Assembly: GCA_964619125.1 (NCBI GenBank)
Contig: CAZUCA010000001.1
Location: 51,058 to 115,057, forward strand
Reading direction: 5' to 3'
DNA length: 64,000 bases
DNA from: Owenweeksia sp964619125
GTDB lineage: Bacteria > Bacteroidota > Bacteroidia > Flavobacteriales > Schleiferiaceae
Positions 42,255-50,654 of this stretch are shown one piece after another. A model generated the notes under the pieces. It worked only from the letters and a program-made list of their open reading frames with translations. It was not told the origin of the DNA and made no database searches. The stretch's first letter is position 1, and every line of letters begins with the position of its first letter. Made by a program: the position numbers and the translations under genes.

Positions 42255-43472
42255 ATGAAATTAGGCATTATCCGCGAAGGAAAATTCCCACCCGACAAGC
42301 GGGTTCCTCTTACTCCCCGTCAATGTAAGCAACTTCTAGCACAATACCCCGACCTAAAAATCGTAATTCAACCCAGCGCCATCCGTGATTTCAAAGATGA
42401 TGAGTACGCGCAAGCGGGCCTATGCGTGCAGGAAGACCTCGGTGCCTGCGATGTGCTGCTGGGGGTGAAGGAAGTGCCGGCAGATCTCCTTATTCCTCAC
42501 AAGACTTACCTCTTCTTCTCGCATACTTATAAAAAACAGCCTTACAACCGCAAGCTTTTGCAGGCAATTCTGCAAAAGAAGATCCGCCTGATTGATTATG
42601 AAATGCTAACTGACCCTAAAAGTGGCATGCGTCTGGTGGGCTTTGGGCGTTATGCGGGTATTGTGGGTGCTTATAATGCCTTCAGGTTATACGGTGAGCA
42701 AACCCTGGCCTATAAGCTGAAACCGGCGCATGAATGCTTTGACCGGGCCGAAATGGAAAGGGAGATGCAAAAAATTAAACTACCCGCTGATTTTAAAATC
42801 GCCCTTACCGGTGACGGCCGGGTGGCACGTGGGGCTATGGAAATTTTGGATAAACTCTCGCTTCGCAAGCTTACACCCGACGAATTTTTGGGGGACAAAC
42901 AGCCGGAGCCGGGCTATTGTCAGTTGGACGTGCGCCACTATTTCCGTCGTAGTGACAATAAGCCATTCAAGAAGGAGGATTTTTATGCCAGTAACGAAGG
43001 ATATCTCTCCAACTTTATGCCTTACGCCCAGCTGGCAGATATGTATATAGCGGCACATTTTTGGGCTGAGGGCTCCCCGCTGATCTTTAGCCGCGCCGAT
43101 GCCAGGTCGGCAAAATTTAATATCAAAACAATTTCCGATATCAGTTGTGACATCGATGGGCCGGTGGCCTCAACTATCCGACCTGCTACTATCGCCGATC
43201 CTTTTTATGCTTATGATCCTCGGGCGGAAGCGGTGGTTGCCCTCCGCAGTCCGGGTAGTATTGCCGTATCGGCAGTAGATAACCTGCCTTGTGAGCTTCC
43301 GCGTGATGCCTCGGAGGACTTTGGCTCGGAGCTGCTCAAAAATGTCATTCCTCATTTTTTTAATGATGACCGCTTAGGGATTTTGGCCCGGGCCAGTGAA
43401 ACTGACCGCGAAGGAAAGCTTACAGACCGCTTCGCCTACCTGCAAGACTATGTAAATGGCAATGACAGCTAA
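42255..43472 (+). CDS. Saccharopine dehydrogenase-like / AlaDH-PNT family oxidoreductase
   Basis: 405 residues. The N-terminal AlaDH/PNT-type domain starts KLGIIREGKFPPDKRVPLTP, as in lysine-forming saccharopine dehydrogenases (LYS1 type) and alanine dehydrogenases. The NAD(P)-binding stretch is FKIALTGDGRVARGAMEIL near residue 180. The segment DISCDIDGPVASTIRPATIADPFYAYDP is typical of the LYS1-like bacterial group. It probably acts on an amino acid or its keto-acid conjugate; the exact substrate is not determinable. It lies 44 bases upstream of an acyltransferase pair. Confidence 0.75.
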   Translation: MKLGIIREGKFPPDKRVPLTPRQCKQLLAQYPDLKIVIQPSAIRDFKDDEYAQAGLCVQEDLGACDVLLGVKEVPADLLIPHKTYLFFSHTYKKQPYNRKLLQAILQKKIRLIDYEMLTDPKSGMRLVGFGRYAGIVGAYNAFRLYGEQTLAYKLKPAHECFDRAEMEREMQKIKLPADFKIALTGDGRVARGAMEILDKLSLRKLTPDEFLGDKQPEPGYCQLDVRHYFRRSDNKPFKKEDFYASNEGYLSNFMPYAQLADMYIAAHFWAEGSPLIFSRADARSAKFNIKTISDISCDIDGPVASTIRPATIADPFYAYDPRAEAVVALRSPGSIAVSAVDNLPCELPRDASEDFGSELLKNVIPHFFNDDRLGILARASETDREGKLTDRFAYLQDYVNGNDS

Positions 43473-43516
43473 AAGCTTAAATTTGCCCGCCTGTTAAGAC
43501 TTTCGGTCCTATTACA

Positions 43517-44359
43517 ATGGAAGAAGAAGCTACTTTGGAGAAACAAGATAAATACATTGACGTAAAGGAGGTTATCCGGAAGAAGAACAGTAAGCTGGCT
43601 AAGTGGATGCCTGGCTTTATGCTGCACTATATCAAGCGCATTGTGCATGAGGAGGATATCAATGAGGTTATGGCCAATATCGGCCACCTCGAAGGGCTCG
43701 ACTTTGTGCGCGGATCTCTTAAGGAACTCCATACTACCGTAAAAGTGGAGGGTGCTGAAAACGTACCTGTTGAAGGTGGGGTTATCCTGGCTAGCAATCA
43801 TCCCCTGGGCGGACTCGATGGCATTGCCCTGATGAAGGCGGTGGGCGATGTGCGCGAGGACTTCCAATTTCTGGTTAATGACATCCTCCTGAGTATAGAG
43901 AATTTACAGCCCTTGTTTGCCCCGGTAAACAAGGTGGGGGAGAACCCCCGGGAAGCCACCCGGATAATTGAAAAAACCTATTCGCAGGATATTGCGGTAC
44001 TGGTGTTTCCGGCCGGTCTGGTTTCGCGAAAACTTTCGGACGGGATTAGTGACCTGGAGTGGAAAAAAAGCTTTATCAGTCGCGCTATTAAGTACAGGAA
44101 GGATGTGGTGCCGGTGCATATTGAAGGCCGCAATTCCAACTTTTTCTACAACCTCTCCCGCTTACGACGGTTTTTTGGGGTAAAAGCCAATGTGGAGATG
44201 TTTTACCTCGCCGATGAAATGTTTCGTCAGCGCGGAAAGACTATTACCGTCCGTTTTGGAAAACCCATTCCCTACCAACATTTTGACGCTTCTAAAACGC
44301 ATAAAGAATGGGCGGCAGAAGTGAAGGCCAAGGCCTACAACCTGCCCAATGCCAACTAA
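43517..44359 (+). CDS. PlsC-like O-acyltransferase, GlsA/OlsA-like
   Basis: 280 residues. An acyltransferase motif NHPLGGLDG at 94-102 gives H95-x5-D101, the spacing of this subfamily rather than the HX4D of classic PlsC. FPAGLVSRK is the second block. No obvious membrane span. In Bacteroides the homologous pair GlsB/GlsA makes N-acyloxyacyl glycine lipids, and OlsB/OlsA or OlsF makes ornithine lipids (established families). This protein should add the second, ester-linked fatty acid. It lies 3 bases before the gene for the N-acyltransferase partner. Confidence 0.78.
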   Translation: MEEEATLEKQDKYIDVKEVIRKKNSKLAKWMPGFMLHYIKRIVHEEDINEVMANIGHLEGLDFVRGSLKELHTTVKVEGAENVPVEGGVILASNHPLGGLDGIALMKAVGDVREDFQFLVNDILLSIENLQPLFAPVNKVGENPREATRIIEKTYSQDIAVLVFPAGLVSRKLSDGISDLEWKKSFISRAIKYRKDVVPVHIEGRNSNFFYNLSRLRRFFGVKANVEMFYLADEMFRQRGKTITVRFGKPIPYQHFDASKTHKEWAAEVKAKAYNLPNAN

Positions 44360-44362
44360 ACT

Positions 44363-45319
44363 ATGGAAGACATTATAGTCCCGGTCGAACGCGACCTGCT
44401 ACTTAAAGAACTTACTGAAGATAAATTTCTTCGCCACAGCAATAAACTGCACAACCAGCTTTACCTGGTAGATGCCCATAATTCGCCCAATATTATGCGC
44501 GAAATTGGTCGCCTGCGCGAACTGGCTTTCCGTACTGCCGGCGGTGGCACCGGTAAGAGTATAGATATTGATGCCTATGACACGGCTGAAAAACCTTTTC
44601 AGCAATTGGTGCTGTGGGATCCGGAAGAGCTCGAGATAATTGCCGGTTACCGCCTGATTATGTGTAAAAATGCACCCCGCCTGCCTGATGGGCGCATTGA
44701 ATCAGCCACCGGGCATCTCTTTCACCTTTCGGATGCCTTTTACAATAACTACCTGCCCAACACAGTAGAACTGGGGCGTTCCTTTGTGCAGCCCAAGTAC
44801 CAGCGCGGTGCCTCGCGCAAAGGGCTTTTCTCAATGGACAACCTTTGGGATGGTCTGGGATCCATCCTGGTACTGAATCCCGATGTGAAGTATATGTTTG
44901 GGAAGGTAACGATGTACCCCAGTTATAACCGTGAGGCGCGTAATATGCTGCTTTCCTTCCTCCGCCATTTCTTTCCCGACAATGAGGGACTGGCCTACCC
45001 TGAGGAGGTGTTGGTTACTGACGAGGAGCTGGCTCCCTTTATGAAGCGCTGGGAAGGCAAAGAGTACAAAGCCGCATATACCGAGCTCAATCGTGAAATA
45101 CGGGATCGTGGTGAAAACATTCCTCCATTGATCAATACCTATATGAATATCAGCAGTACCATGAAGACTTTCGGGACCGCGCTAAACGACGAGTTCGGCA
45201 AGGTGGAGGAAACAGGTATACTGGTAACGGTTGACGATATCTTTGAGGAGCGCAAATCGCGCCATATTGATACCTTCCACGAACACAACAGCTTTACTGG
45301 CCCGACCCAAAAGGCTTAA
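44363..45319 (+). CDS. GNAT-fold N-acyltransferase, GlsB/OlsB-like
   Basis: 318 residues of the haemolysin/OlsB-like GNAT group: IMREIGRLRELAFRTAGGGTGKSIDIDAYD, then QLVLWDPEELEIIAGYRL and VELGRSFVQPKYQRGASRKGLF as the acyl-donor site. The predicted reaction is N-acylation of an amino acid (glycine or ornithine) with a hydroxy-fatty acid from acyl-ACP. Co-transcribed with the O-acyltransferase 3 bases upstream and ending at a shared terminator. The amino-acid specificity cannot be read from sequence. Confidence 0.78.
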   Translation: MEDIIVPVERDLLLKELTEDKFLRHSNKLHNQLYLVDAHNSPNIMREIGRLRELAFRTAGGGTGKSIDIDAYDTAEKPFQQLVLWDPEELEIIAGYRLIMCKNAPRLPDGRIESATGHLFHLSDAFYNNYLPNTVELGRSFVQPKYQRGASRKGLFSMDNLWDGLGSILVLNPDVKYMFGKVTMYPSYNREARNMLLSFLRHFFPDNEGLAYPEEVLVTDEELAPFMKRWEGKEYKAAYTELNREIRDRGENIPPLINTYMNISSTMKTFGTALNDEFGKVEETGILVTVDDIFEERKSRHIDTFHEHNSFTGPTQKA

Positions 45320-45320
45320 A

Positions 45321-45356
45321 ACAAAAAAGTCCGTAATTGGCACTTACGGACTTTTT
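45321..45356. terminator. Bidirectional terminator between glsB-like gene and rpe
   Basis: Stem AAAAAGTCCGTAA/TTACGGACTTTTT with a 6-base loop gives U-runs on both strands between convergent genes. Confidence 0.9.
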
Positions 45357-45379
45357 GCTTAGCATTTTCCGGCTGACAG

Positions 45380-46027
45380 CTAGGCTTTCTTTAAATCGGC
45401 AATAGTTCCCTTGGGATCGTCTGATTTAAACACAAAGCTCCCTGCAACCAGTACATCGGCACCGGCATTGACCAGCGAACTGGCATTATCGGAGGTTACG
45501 CCGCCATCAATTTCAATCAGGGTGGGGGCGTTGGCAGCCAGGATAATATCCTTGAGTTCCTTCACCTTGTCGTAGGTCTTTTCGATAAACTTCTGCCCGC
45601 CGAAGCCGGGATTTACGCTCATCATGCATACCACGTCGATATTTTCAATTACATCCTTAAGCAGGCTTACGGGGGTGTGGGGATTGATGGCCACACCAGC
45701 TTTCATACCTTCATTTTTGATAGCCTGCAGGCTGCGGTGTAAATGGGTGGAGGCTTCGTAGTGGACGCTGAGGATATCGGCTCCCACCGCCTTAAATTCC
45801 TTGATGTAGCGCTCGGGCTTCTCGATCATCAAATGCACGTCCATCGGTTTTTTCGCGTGCTTCTTAATGGCTTCAATTACCGGCATGCCAAAAGAGATAT
45901 TGGGCACAAACATGCCATCCATCACATCGATGTGAAACCAATCGGCCTCACTGGCATTGAGCATTTCACATTCTTTCTGGAGGTTGGCAAAGTCGGAGGC
46001 CAGTAATGAAGGAGCAATAATGGGCAT
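45380..46027 (-). CDS. rpe: Ribulose-phosphate 3-epimerase
   Basis: 215 residues from the ATG at 46027 (MPIIAPSLLASDF); the frame opens 7 codons earlier with TTG, inside the promoter. A TIM-barrel enzyme of the pentose phosphate pathway interconverting ribulose-5-P and xylulose-5-P. Metal and catalytic residues are in FHIDVMDGMFVPN, VHLMIEKPERY, MSVNPGFGGQKF and IEIDGGVTSDN. Confidence 0.97.
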   Translation of the reverse strand: MPIIAPSLLASDFANLQKECEMLNASEADWFHIDVMDGMFVPNISFGMPVIEAIKKHAKKPMDVHLMIEKPERYIKEFKAVGADILSVHYEASTHLHRSLQAIKNEGMKAGVAINPHTPVSLLKDVIENIDVVCMMSVNPGFGGQKFIEKTYDKVKELKDIILAANAPTLIEIDGGVTSDNASSLVNAGADVLVAGSFVFKSDDPKGTIADLKKA

Positions 46028-46045
46028 GGGTGAAAAAATTTTTGG

Positions 46046-46053
46046 CAAAGGTA
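46046..46053 (-). promoter_or_regulatory. rpe promoter -7 element
   Basis: TACCTTTG on the minus strand, 19-26 bases before the rpe ATG. It rules out the longer TTG start. Confidence 0.65.
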
Positions 46054-46098
46054 GGGAGCTGCGCCAAATAACAGGCAGCCTGAGCGGAAAGTGGTTTA

Positions 46099-46136
46099 TA
46101 AAAAAAAACGCCCCAGCGGAAAACCGAAGGGGCGTT
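46099..46136 (-). terminator. Terminator of rpoD
   Basis: Stem AACGCCCC/GGGGCGTT followed by nine T on the minus strand, 21 bases after the rpoD stop. Confidence 0.9.
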
Positions 46137-46156
46137 GTAGTTTAGAAGCGATTATC

Positions 46157-47020
46157 TTAACCCAGGTAGGTCTTGAGAATCTTACTTCTCGAAGTATGTT
46201 TCAACCGGCGGATTGCTTTCTCCTTAATTTGGCGAACGCGTTCGCGGGTGAGGTCAAATTTCTCACCGATTTCCTCCAGGGTCATCGGGTGCTGACCACC
46301 CAGCCCGAAGTAAAGGCGGATAACATCGCCTTCGCGGGGGGTAAGGGTAGCCAGTGATCTTTCAATCTCGGTGCGCAGTGAGTCCTGCACGAGGTCATCG
46401 TCAGGATTAGGGCTGTCACCGGTGTTCAGTACATCATAAAGGTTGCTGTCTTCACCTTCAACCAGGGGGGCATCCATCGAAATGTGACGGCCGCTGTTAC
46501 GCATGCTTTCCTTCACATCGTTTTCACCCATCTCGAGGTTGTCGGCAATTTCGCCAGCAGAGGGAGCGCGCTCCTGCTCCTGCTCCAAAGCGGCATAAGC
46601 CTTATTGATCTTGTTGATCGATCCGATCTTATTCAGCGGCAGACGAACAATACGTGATTGCTCGGCCAACGCCTGCAAAATACTCTGACGGATCCACCAA
46701 ACTGCGTAAGAAATGAATTTAAAACCACGGGTTTCATCAAAGCGTTGTGCTGCCTTGATCAGACCGAGGTTCCCTTCGTTTATAAGGTCAGGGAGGGTTA
46801 GTCCCTGGTTTTGGTACTGCTTAGCTACAGAAACAACAAATCTCAAATTCGCCTTAGTCAGTTTTTCAAGGGCAACCTGATCGCCTGCCTTGATCCGCTG
46901 AGCCAACTCCACTTCCTCTTCTGCCGTAATCAGTTCAACCTTACCAATCTCCTGCAGGTATTTATCCAATGATGCAGTTTCACGATTGGTAACCTGTTTA
47001 GTGATCTTTAGCTGTCTCAT
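46157..47020 (-). CDS. rpoD: Primary RNA polymerase sigma factor (sigma-70, Bacteroidota type)
   Basis: 287 residues, the short housekeeping sigma of Bacteroidota, lacking region 1.1. Region 1.2 is TASLDKYLQEIGKVELIT. Region 2 is NLRFVVSVAKQYQNQGLTLPDLINEGNLGLIKA with FKFISYAVWWIRQSI. Region 3 follows. Region 4 is LTPREGDVIRLYFGL and MTLEEIGEKFDLTRERVRQI. It reads the TTG/TAnnTTTG promoters seen throughout the window. A 13-base palindrome sits 29 bases upstream of the start. Confidence 0.96.
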   Translation of the reverse strand: MRQLKITKQVTNRETASLDKYLQEIGKVELITAEEEVELAQRIKAGDQVALEKLTKANLRFVVSVAKQYQNQGLTLPDLINEGNLGLIKAAQRFDETRGFKFISYAVWWIRQSILQALAEQSRIVRLPLNKIGSINKINKAYAALEQEQERAPSAGEIADNLEMGENDVKESMRNSGRHISMDAPLVEGEDSNLYDVLNTGDSPNPDDDLVQDSLRTEIERSLATLTPREGDVIRLYFGLGGQHPMTLEEIGEKFDLTRERVRQIKEKAIRRLKHTSRSKILKTYLG

Positions 47021-47048
47021 AGAAATTTACAGTCCTTGGGTTAAATAG

Positions 47049-47061
47049 TTAGAACGTCTAA
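47049..47061. promoter_or_regulatory. 13-base palindrome upstream of rpoD
   Basis: TTAGAACGTCTAA is a perfect palindrome (TTAGA-N3-TCTAA). The half-sites are those of the iron-type operator but the spacer is 3, not 5, so identity with that site is doubtful. Confidence 0.3.
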
Positions 47062-47100
47062 TACTGAACGTCAAAAATTATTCCTTAGTTCGCCTTCGGA

Positions 47101-49224
47101 CTAGTTGTCAGAGGGCTTGGGCAGTAACACCTTGCGGCTGAGCTTCATTTTGCCACGGTCATCCATGCCAATCAGCTTCACCTCTACCGTATCACCTTCC
47201 TTGAGTACTTCGTCTACCGTTTTGAGACGACGGTGCTCAATTTCAGAGATGTGCAGCAGGCCGTCGGTATTGGGAGCAATTTCCACAAAGGCCCCGTAAG
47301 GCTGGATGGATTTTACTTTACCCTGGTAAGTTTCACCTACCTCAGGAACAAAGGCCACGGCTTTGATACGCGCTTTAGCCTCGTTCATTGACTCGCGATC
47401 AGTACCGCTGATCTCGATAATACCTTTGTCATCGATCTCATCAATGCTAATGGTAGTACCGGTGTCAGCCTGAAGCTTCTGGATGTTTTTACCACCAGGA
47501 CCGATAATGGCACCGATGAACTCCTTGGGAATTTCCACCACCTCAATCTTGGGCGCGTTCGGCTTTACGTCAGGACGGGGAGCATCCAGGGTTTTTAGCA
47601 TTTCACTGAGGATGTGCAGACGTCCGGCACGTGATTGCTCGAGGGCTTTTTCGAGGATGTCGTAAGACAGACCCTTAATTTTGATATCCATCTGGCAGGC
47701 AGTGATACCTCTTTCAGTACCGGTTACCTTGAAGTCCATATCACCAAGGTGATCTTCATCACCGAGGATATCGCTCAATACGGCATATTTTCCGGTTTCA
47801 GCATCCTGTACCAGACCCATGGCGATACCCGAAACGGGGCGGCGCAGCTGGATACCGGCATCCATCAGGGCGAGGGTACCCGCACACACGGTAGCCATTG
47901 ATGATGAGCCGTTAGATTCAAGAATATCGGATACCACCCGTACGGTGTAAATACTTTGTTCTGGCAACATTACCTTAAGGGCACGCTGGGCCAGGTTTCC
48001 GTGACCGATCTCACGACGGCTGGTGCCGCGGATAGGGCGGGCTTCACCGGTAGAGTAGGGAGGAAAGTTGTAGTGCAGGTAGAATTTCTCTGAGCCTACA
48101 TAAGTTACACCATCTTTGCGGTTTTCGTCGAGGCTGGAACCGAGGGTTACGGTGGTCAGCGATTGAGTTTCACCACGGGTGAAAATGGCTGAACCATGTG
48201 AGCCGGGCAGGTAGTCTACCTCGGTCCAGATGGGGCGTACCTCGTCGAGGGCACGGCCATCGAGACGCTGGCTGTCGTTGAGGATCATATTGCGCATCGC
48301 TTCCGACTCCACATCGTGGTAGTAGGTGTTGATGAGGGCTTCTTTTTCCTCCAGTTCTTCTTCGCTGTAGCGCTCTTTGTAGGCTTCGCGAATCTCCTTG
48401 AAACGCTCGCTGCGCTCTTTTTTGGGCAGTCCCGCTTTAGCCACTTCGTATACTGAAGTGTAAAGCTCGTCCATGATCTGCTTTTTCAGATCGAGGTCGT
48501 GTACTTCGTGCTCATACTCACGCTTGGTCTGGGCTTTTTCAATACCGGCAGCCAGGGCGAGCTGGGCTTCAATTTGTTTTTTAATGGCCTCGTGTGCAAA
48601 GGCAATGGCTTCCACCATTTCTTTTTCCGAGATCTCTTTCATTTCACCTTCTACCATCACTACGCTGTCCATACTGGCACCGATCATCATGTCGATATCG
48701 GCCTCAGCCATTTCGGCAGGGGCAGGGTTAATTTTAAATTCACCGTTGATGCGGGCTACGCGTACTTCTGACATGGGACCGTCAAAGGGAATATCAGATA
48801 CGGCGATGGCAGCAGAAGCGGCCAGTCCGGCCAGGCAGTCGGCGGCTACATTTTCATCGTAGGAAAGCAGGCTGATCATCACCTGGGTTTCAGAGTGGTA
48901 ATCGCCGGGGAACAGAGGACGCAGACAACGGTCTACCAGGCGCATAACGAGGATCTCCTCATCTGAAGGGCGACCTTCACGCTTAAGGAATCCACCGGGA
49001 ACACGGCCGGCAGCAGCGAATTTTTCGCGATAGTCTACGGTAAGGGGTAAGAAATCAACGCCTTCTTTGGCTTCTTCGTTTGAAACCACGGCGGCGAGCA
49101 AAATAGTGCCCCCCATCTTTACTACCACCGAGCCGTGGGCCTGCTTGGCCAGCTTACCGGTTTCGAGGGTGATGGTTCTACCGTCGTCTAATGTGATTTC
49201 TTGGGTAATGGGATTTGGAATCAT
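47101..49224 (-). CDS. pnp: Polyribonucleotide nucleotidyltransferase (PNPase)
   Basis: 707 residues, full length. It has two RNase PH domains (first VVVKMGGTILLAAVVS; second with AIFTRGETQSLTTVTLGS and the catalytic ILGDEDHLGDMDFKVTGT), a KH domain (IGAIIGPGGKNIQKLQ) and an S1 domain (GKVKSIQPYGAFVEIAPNTDG). Phosphorolytic 3'-5' mRNA decay. It follows rpsO, the widespread rpsO-pnp order, with an intergenic hairpin between them. Confidence 0.97.
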   Translation of the reverse strand: MIPNPITQEITLDDGRTITLETGKLAKQAHGSVVVKMGGTILLAAVVSNEEAKEGVDFLPLTVDYREKFAAAGRVPGGFLKREGRPSDEEILVMRLVDRCLRPLFPGDYHSETQVMISLLSYDENVAADCLAGLAASAAIAVSDIPFDGPMSEVRVARINGEFKINPAPAEMAEADIDMMIGASMDSVVMVEGEMKEISEKEMVEAIAFAHEAIKKQIEAQLALAAGIEKAQTKREYEHEVHDLDLKKQIMDELYTSVYEVAKAGLPKKERSERFKEIREAYKERYSEEELEEKEALINTYYHDVESEAMRNMILNDSQRLDGRALDEVRPIWTEVDYLPGSHGSAIFTRGETQSLTTVTLGSSLDENRKDGVTYVGSEKFYLHYNFPPYSTGEARPIRGTSRREIGHGNLAQRALKVMLPEQSIYTVRVVSDILESNGSSSMATVCAGTLALMDAGIQLRRPVSGIAMGLVQDAETGKYAVLSDILGDEDHLGDMDFKVTGTERGITACQMDIKIKGLSYDILEKALEQSRAGRLHILSEMLKTLDAPRPDVKPNAPKIEVVEIPKEFIGAIIGPGGKNIQKLQADTGTTISIDEIDDKGIIEISGTDRESMNEAKARIKAVAFVPEVGETYQGKVKSIQPYGAFVEIAPNTDGLLHISEIEHRRLKTVDEVLKEGDTVEVKLIGMDDRGKMKLSRKVLLPKPSDN

Positions 49225-49263
49225 CTAATTGTAATCGTCTAAAGTGAAGTGTATAAACACGAA

Positions 49264-49289
49264 GAAAGGCAATTGAAAAATTGCCTTTC
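49264..49289 (-). terminator. Hairpin between rpsO and pnp
   Basis: Perfect stem GAAAGGCAATT/AATTGCCTTTC with a 4-base loop, 17 bases after the rpsO stop and 40 bases before pnp. It could be a leaky terminator or an RNase processing site, as known for rpsO-pnp elsewhere. Confidence 0.65.
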
Positions 49290-49305
49290 CCCGTAATAGG
49301 TCAGA

Positions 49306-49575
49306 TTATTTTCTGATTCCGAGCTCAGAAATAATCTTACGATATCTTTCAATATCCTTGTTTTTAAGGTAAGAGAGAATCTTTTTCCGCTTACCTACCA
49401 GGTTTACCAGGGCACGTTCGGTGCTGAAGTCCTTGCGGTTGTTCTTCAGGTGCTCGGTAAGGTGGTTGATGCGGAAAGTGAAAAGGGCGATCTGGCCTTC
49501 GGCAGAACCCGTGTCGGTTTCAGATGAACCGTGCTTTTTGAAAATCTCTTGCTTTTTCTCGGCTGTCAAATACAT
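49306..49575 (-). CDS. rpsO: 30S ribosomal protein S15
   Basis: 89 residues, the family length. It contains the S15 signature GSSETDTGSAEGQIALFTFRI and HLTEHLKNNRKDFSTERALV, LVGKRKKILSYL. Binds 16S rRNA helix 22 region early in 30S assembly. It is upstream of pnp. Confidence 0.97.
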   Translation of the reverse strand: MYLTAEKKQEIFKKHGSSETDTGSAEGQIALFTFRINHLTEHLKNNRKDFSTERALVNLVGKRKKILSYLKNKDIERYRKIISELGIRK

Positions 49576-49633
49576 TACAAAATCGTTTAGATAGATGTTA
49601 TGCTAATTAAAGAAGCTGCAAAAATAGTAAAAA

Positions 49634-50509
49634 TTATTTTGAATCAGCAGTTTCTGTCTCTGTCTCAGGCTTTACCATTTTCAGAAAGCGGCTCACCTTT
49701 TTCTTCAGGTGCTTGCGCTCCACGATAAAATCGAGAAAGCCGTGTTCCAGCAGGAACTCCGAGGTTTGAAAGCCTTCGGGCAGGTCCTTGCCAATGGTTT
49801 CCTTTACTACCCGGGGGCCGGCAAAGCCGATCAGAGCCCCGGGCTCGGCAATATTGATGTCGCCCAGCATGGCAAAGGAAGCGGTAACCCCACCGGTGGT
49901 AGGATCAGTGAGCAGCGATACATAGGGAATTCCCTTTTCGCCCATCAGGGCCAGTTTAGAAGAGGTCTTGGCCATCTGCATCAGTGAGAAGGCCGCTTCC
50001 ATCATCCGGGCACCCCCCGATTTGCTGATCATCATAAAGGGTTTGTGATGTTTCAGGGAGTGGTCAATCGCGCGGGCAATTTTTTCACCTACCACCGAAC
50101 CCATGGATCCGCCGATAAAGTTGAAGTTCATACAGCCAATCACCACCTCTTCGCCGTTCATTTTGCCATAAGCGGTGCTTACCGCCTCCTTGAGGTTGGT
50201 TTTGGCTACCGAGGCACTGTAACGCTCGGTGTACTTCTTGGTATCCTCAAACTTGAGGGGGTCGCCCGAAGTCATATTGGGGTCGAGTTCGGTGTATTTA
50301 CCATCGTCAAAAAGCAGCTCAAAATACTCGGCGGCGTTAATGCGGTCATGATGACCACAATTGTGACACACCCATACATTTTTGGCGTGGTCCTCAACCG
50401 ATACAATCACCTTGCATTTAGGACACTTGTGCCACAGGCCTTCAGGAGTCTCCTTCTTGTCTTTGGTACTGGTTTGTATCCCTTCTTTATTTCGTTTAAA
50501 CCAACCCAT
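49634..50509 (-). CDS. accD: Acetyl-CoA carboxylase carboxyltransferase subunit beta
   Basis: 291 residues from the ATG at 50509 (MGWFKRNKEG); 24 further upstream codons are not family-like. An N-terminal zinc ribbon has two CxxC pairs (CPKC, CHNC). The crotonase-like carboxyltransferase domain includes GGSMGSVVGEKIARA, KSGGARMMEAAFSLMQMAK and PTTGGVTASFAMLGDI. Forms malonyl-CoA with AccA, whose gene is not in the window. Confidence 0.96.
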   Translation of the reverse strand: MGWFKRNKEGIQTSTKDKKETPEGLWHKCPKCKVIVSVEDHAKNVWVCHNCGHHDRINAAEYFELLFDDGKYTELDPNMTSGDPLKFEDTKKYTERYSASVAKTNLKEAVSTAYGKMNGEEVVIGCMNFNFIGGSMGSVVGEKIARAIDHSLKHHKPFMMISKSGGARMMEAAFSLMQMAKTSSKLALMGEKGIPYVSLLTDPTTGGVTASFAMLGDINIAEPGALIGFAGPRVVKETIGKDLPEGFQTSEFLLEHGFLDFIVERKHLKKKVSRFLKMVKPETETETADSK

Positions 50510-50596
50510 GGTATTTAAGTTTTTTGGTTTCTTCTTATCAGCAGCAGAGCTGGCCCTAGCGGCCGGGGGCCAGGCAATCACCGCTATTGAAAACTA

Positions 50597-50638
50597 AAAA
50601 AAGTTCAGAGGCAGTCTGTAACATGCGCCTGAACTTTT
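50597..50638 (-). terminator. Terminator of the aldolase gene
   Basis: Stem AAGTTCAG-GC/GC-CTGAACTT with a loop of about 14 bases and seven T on the minus strand. It separates aldolase from accD. Confidence 0.85.
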
Positions 50639-50654
50639 TCGTTGCAAAATTTTA

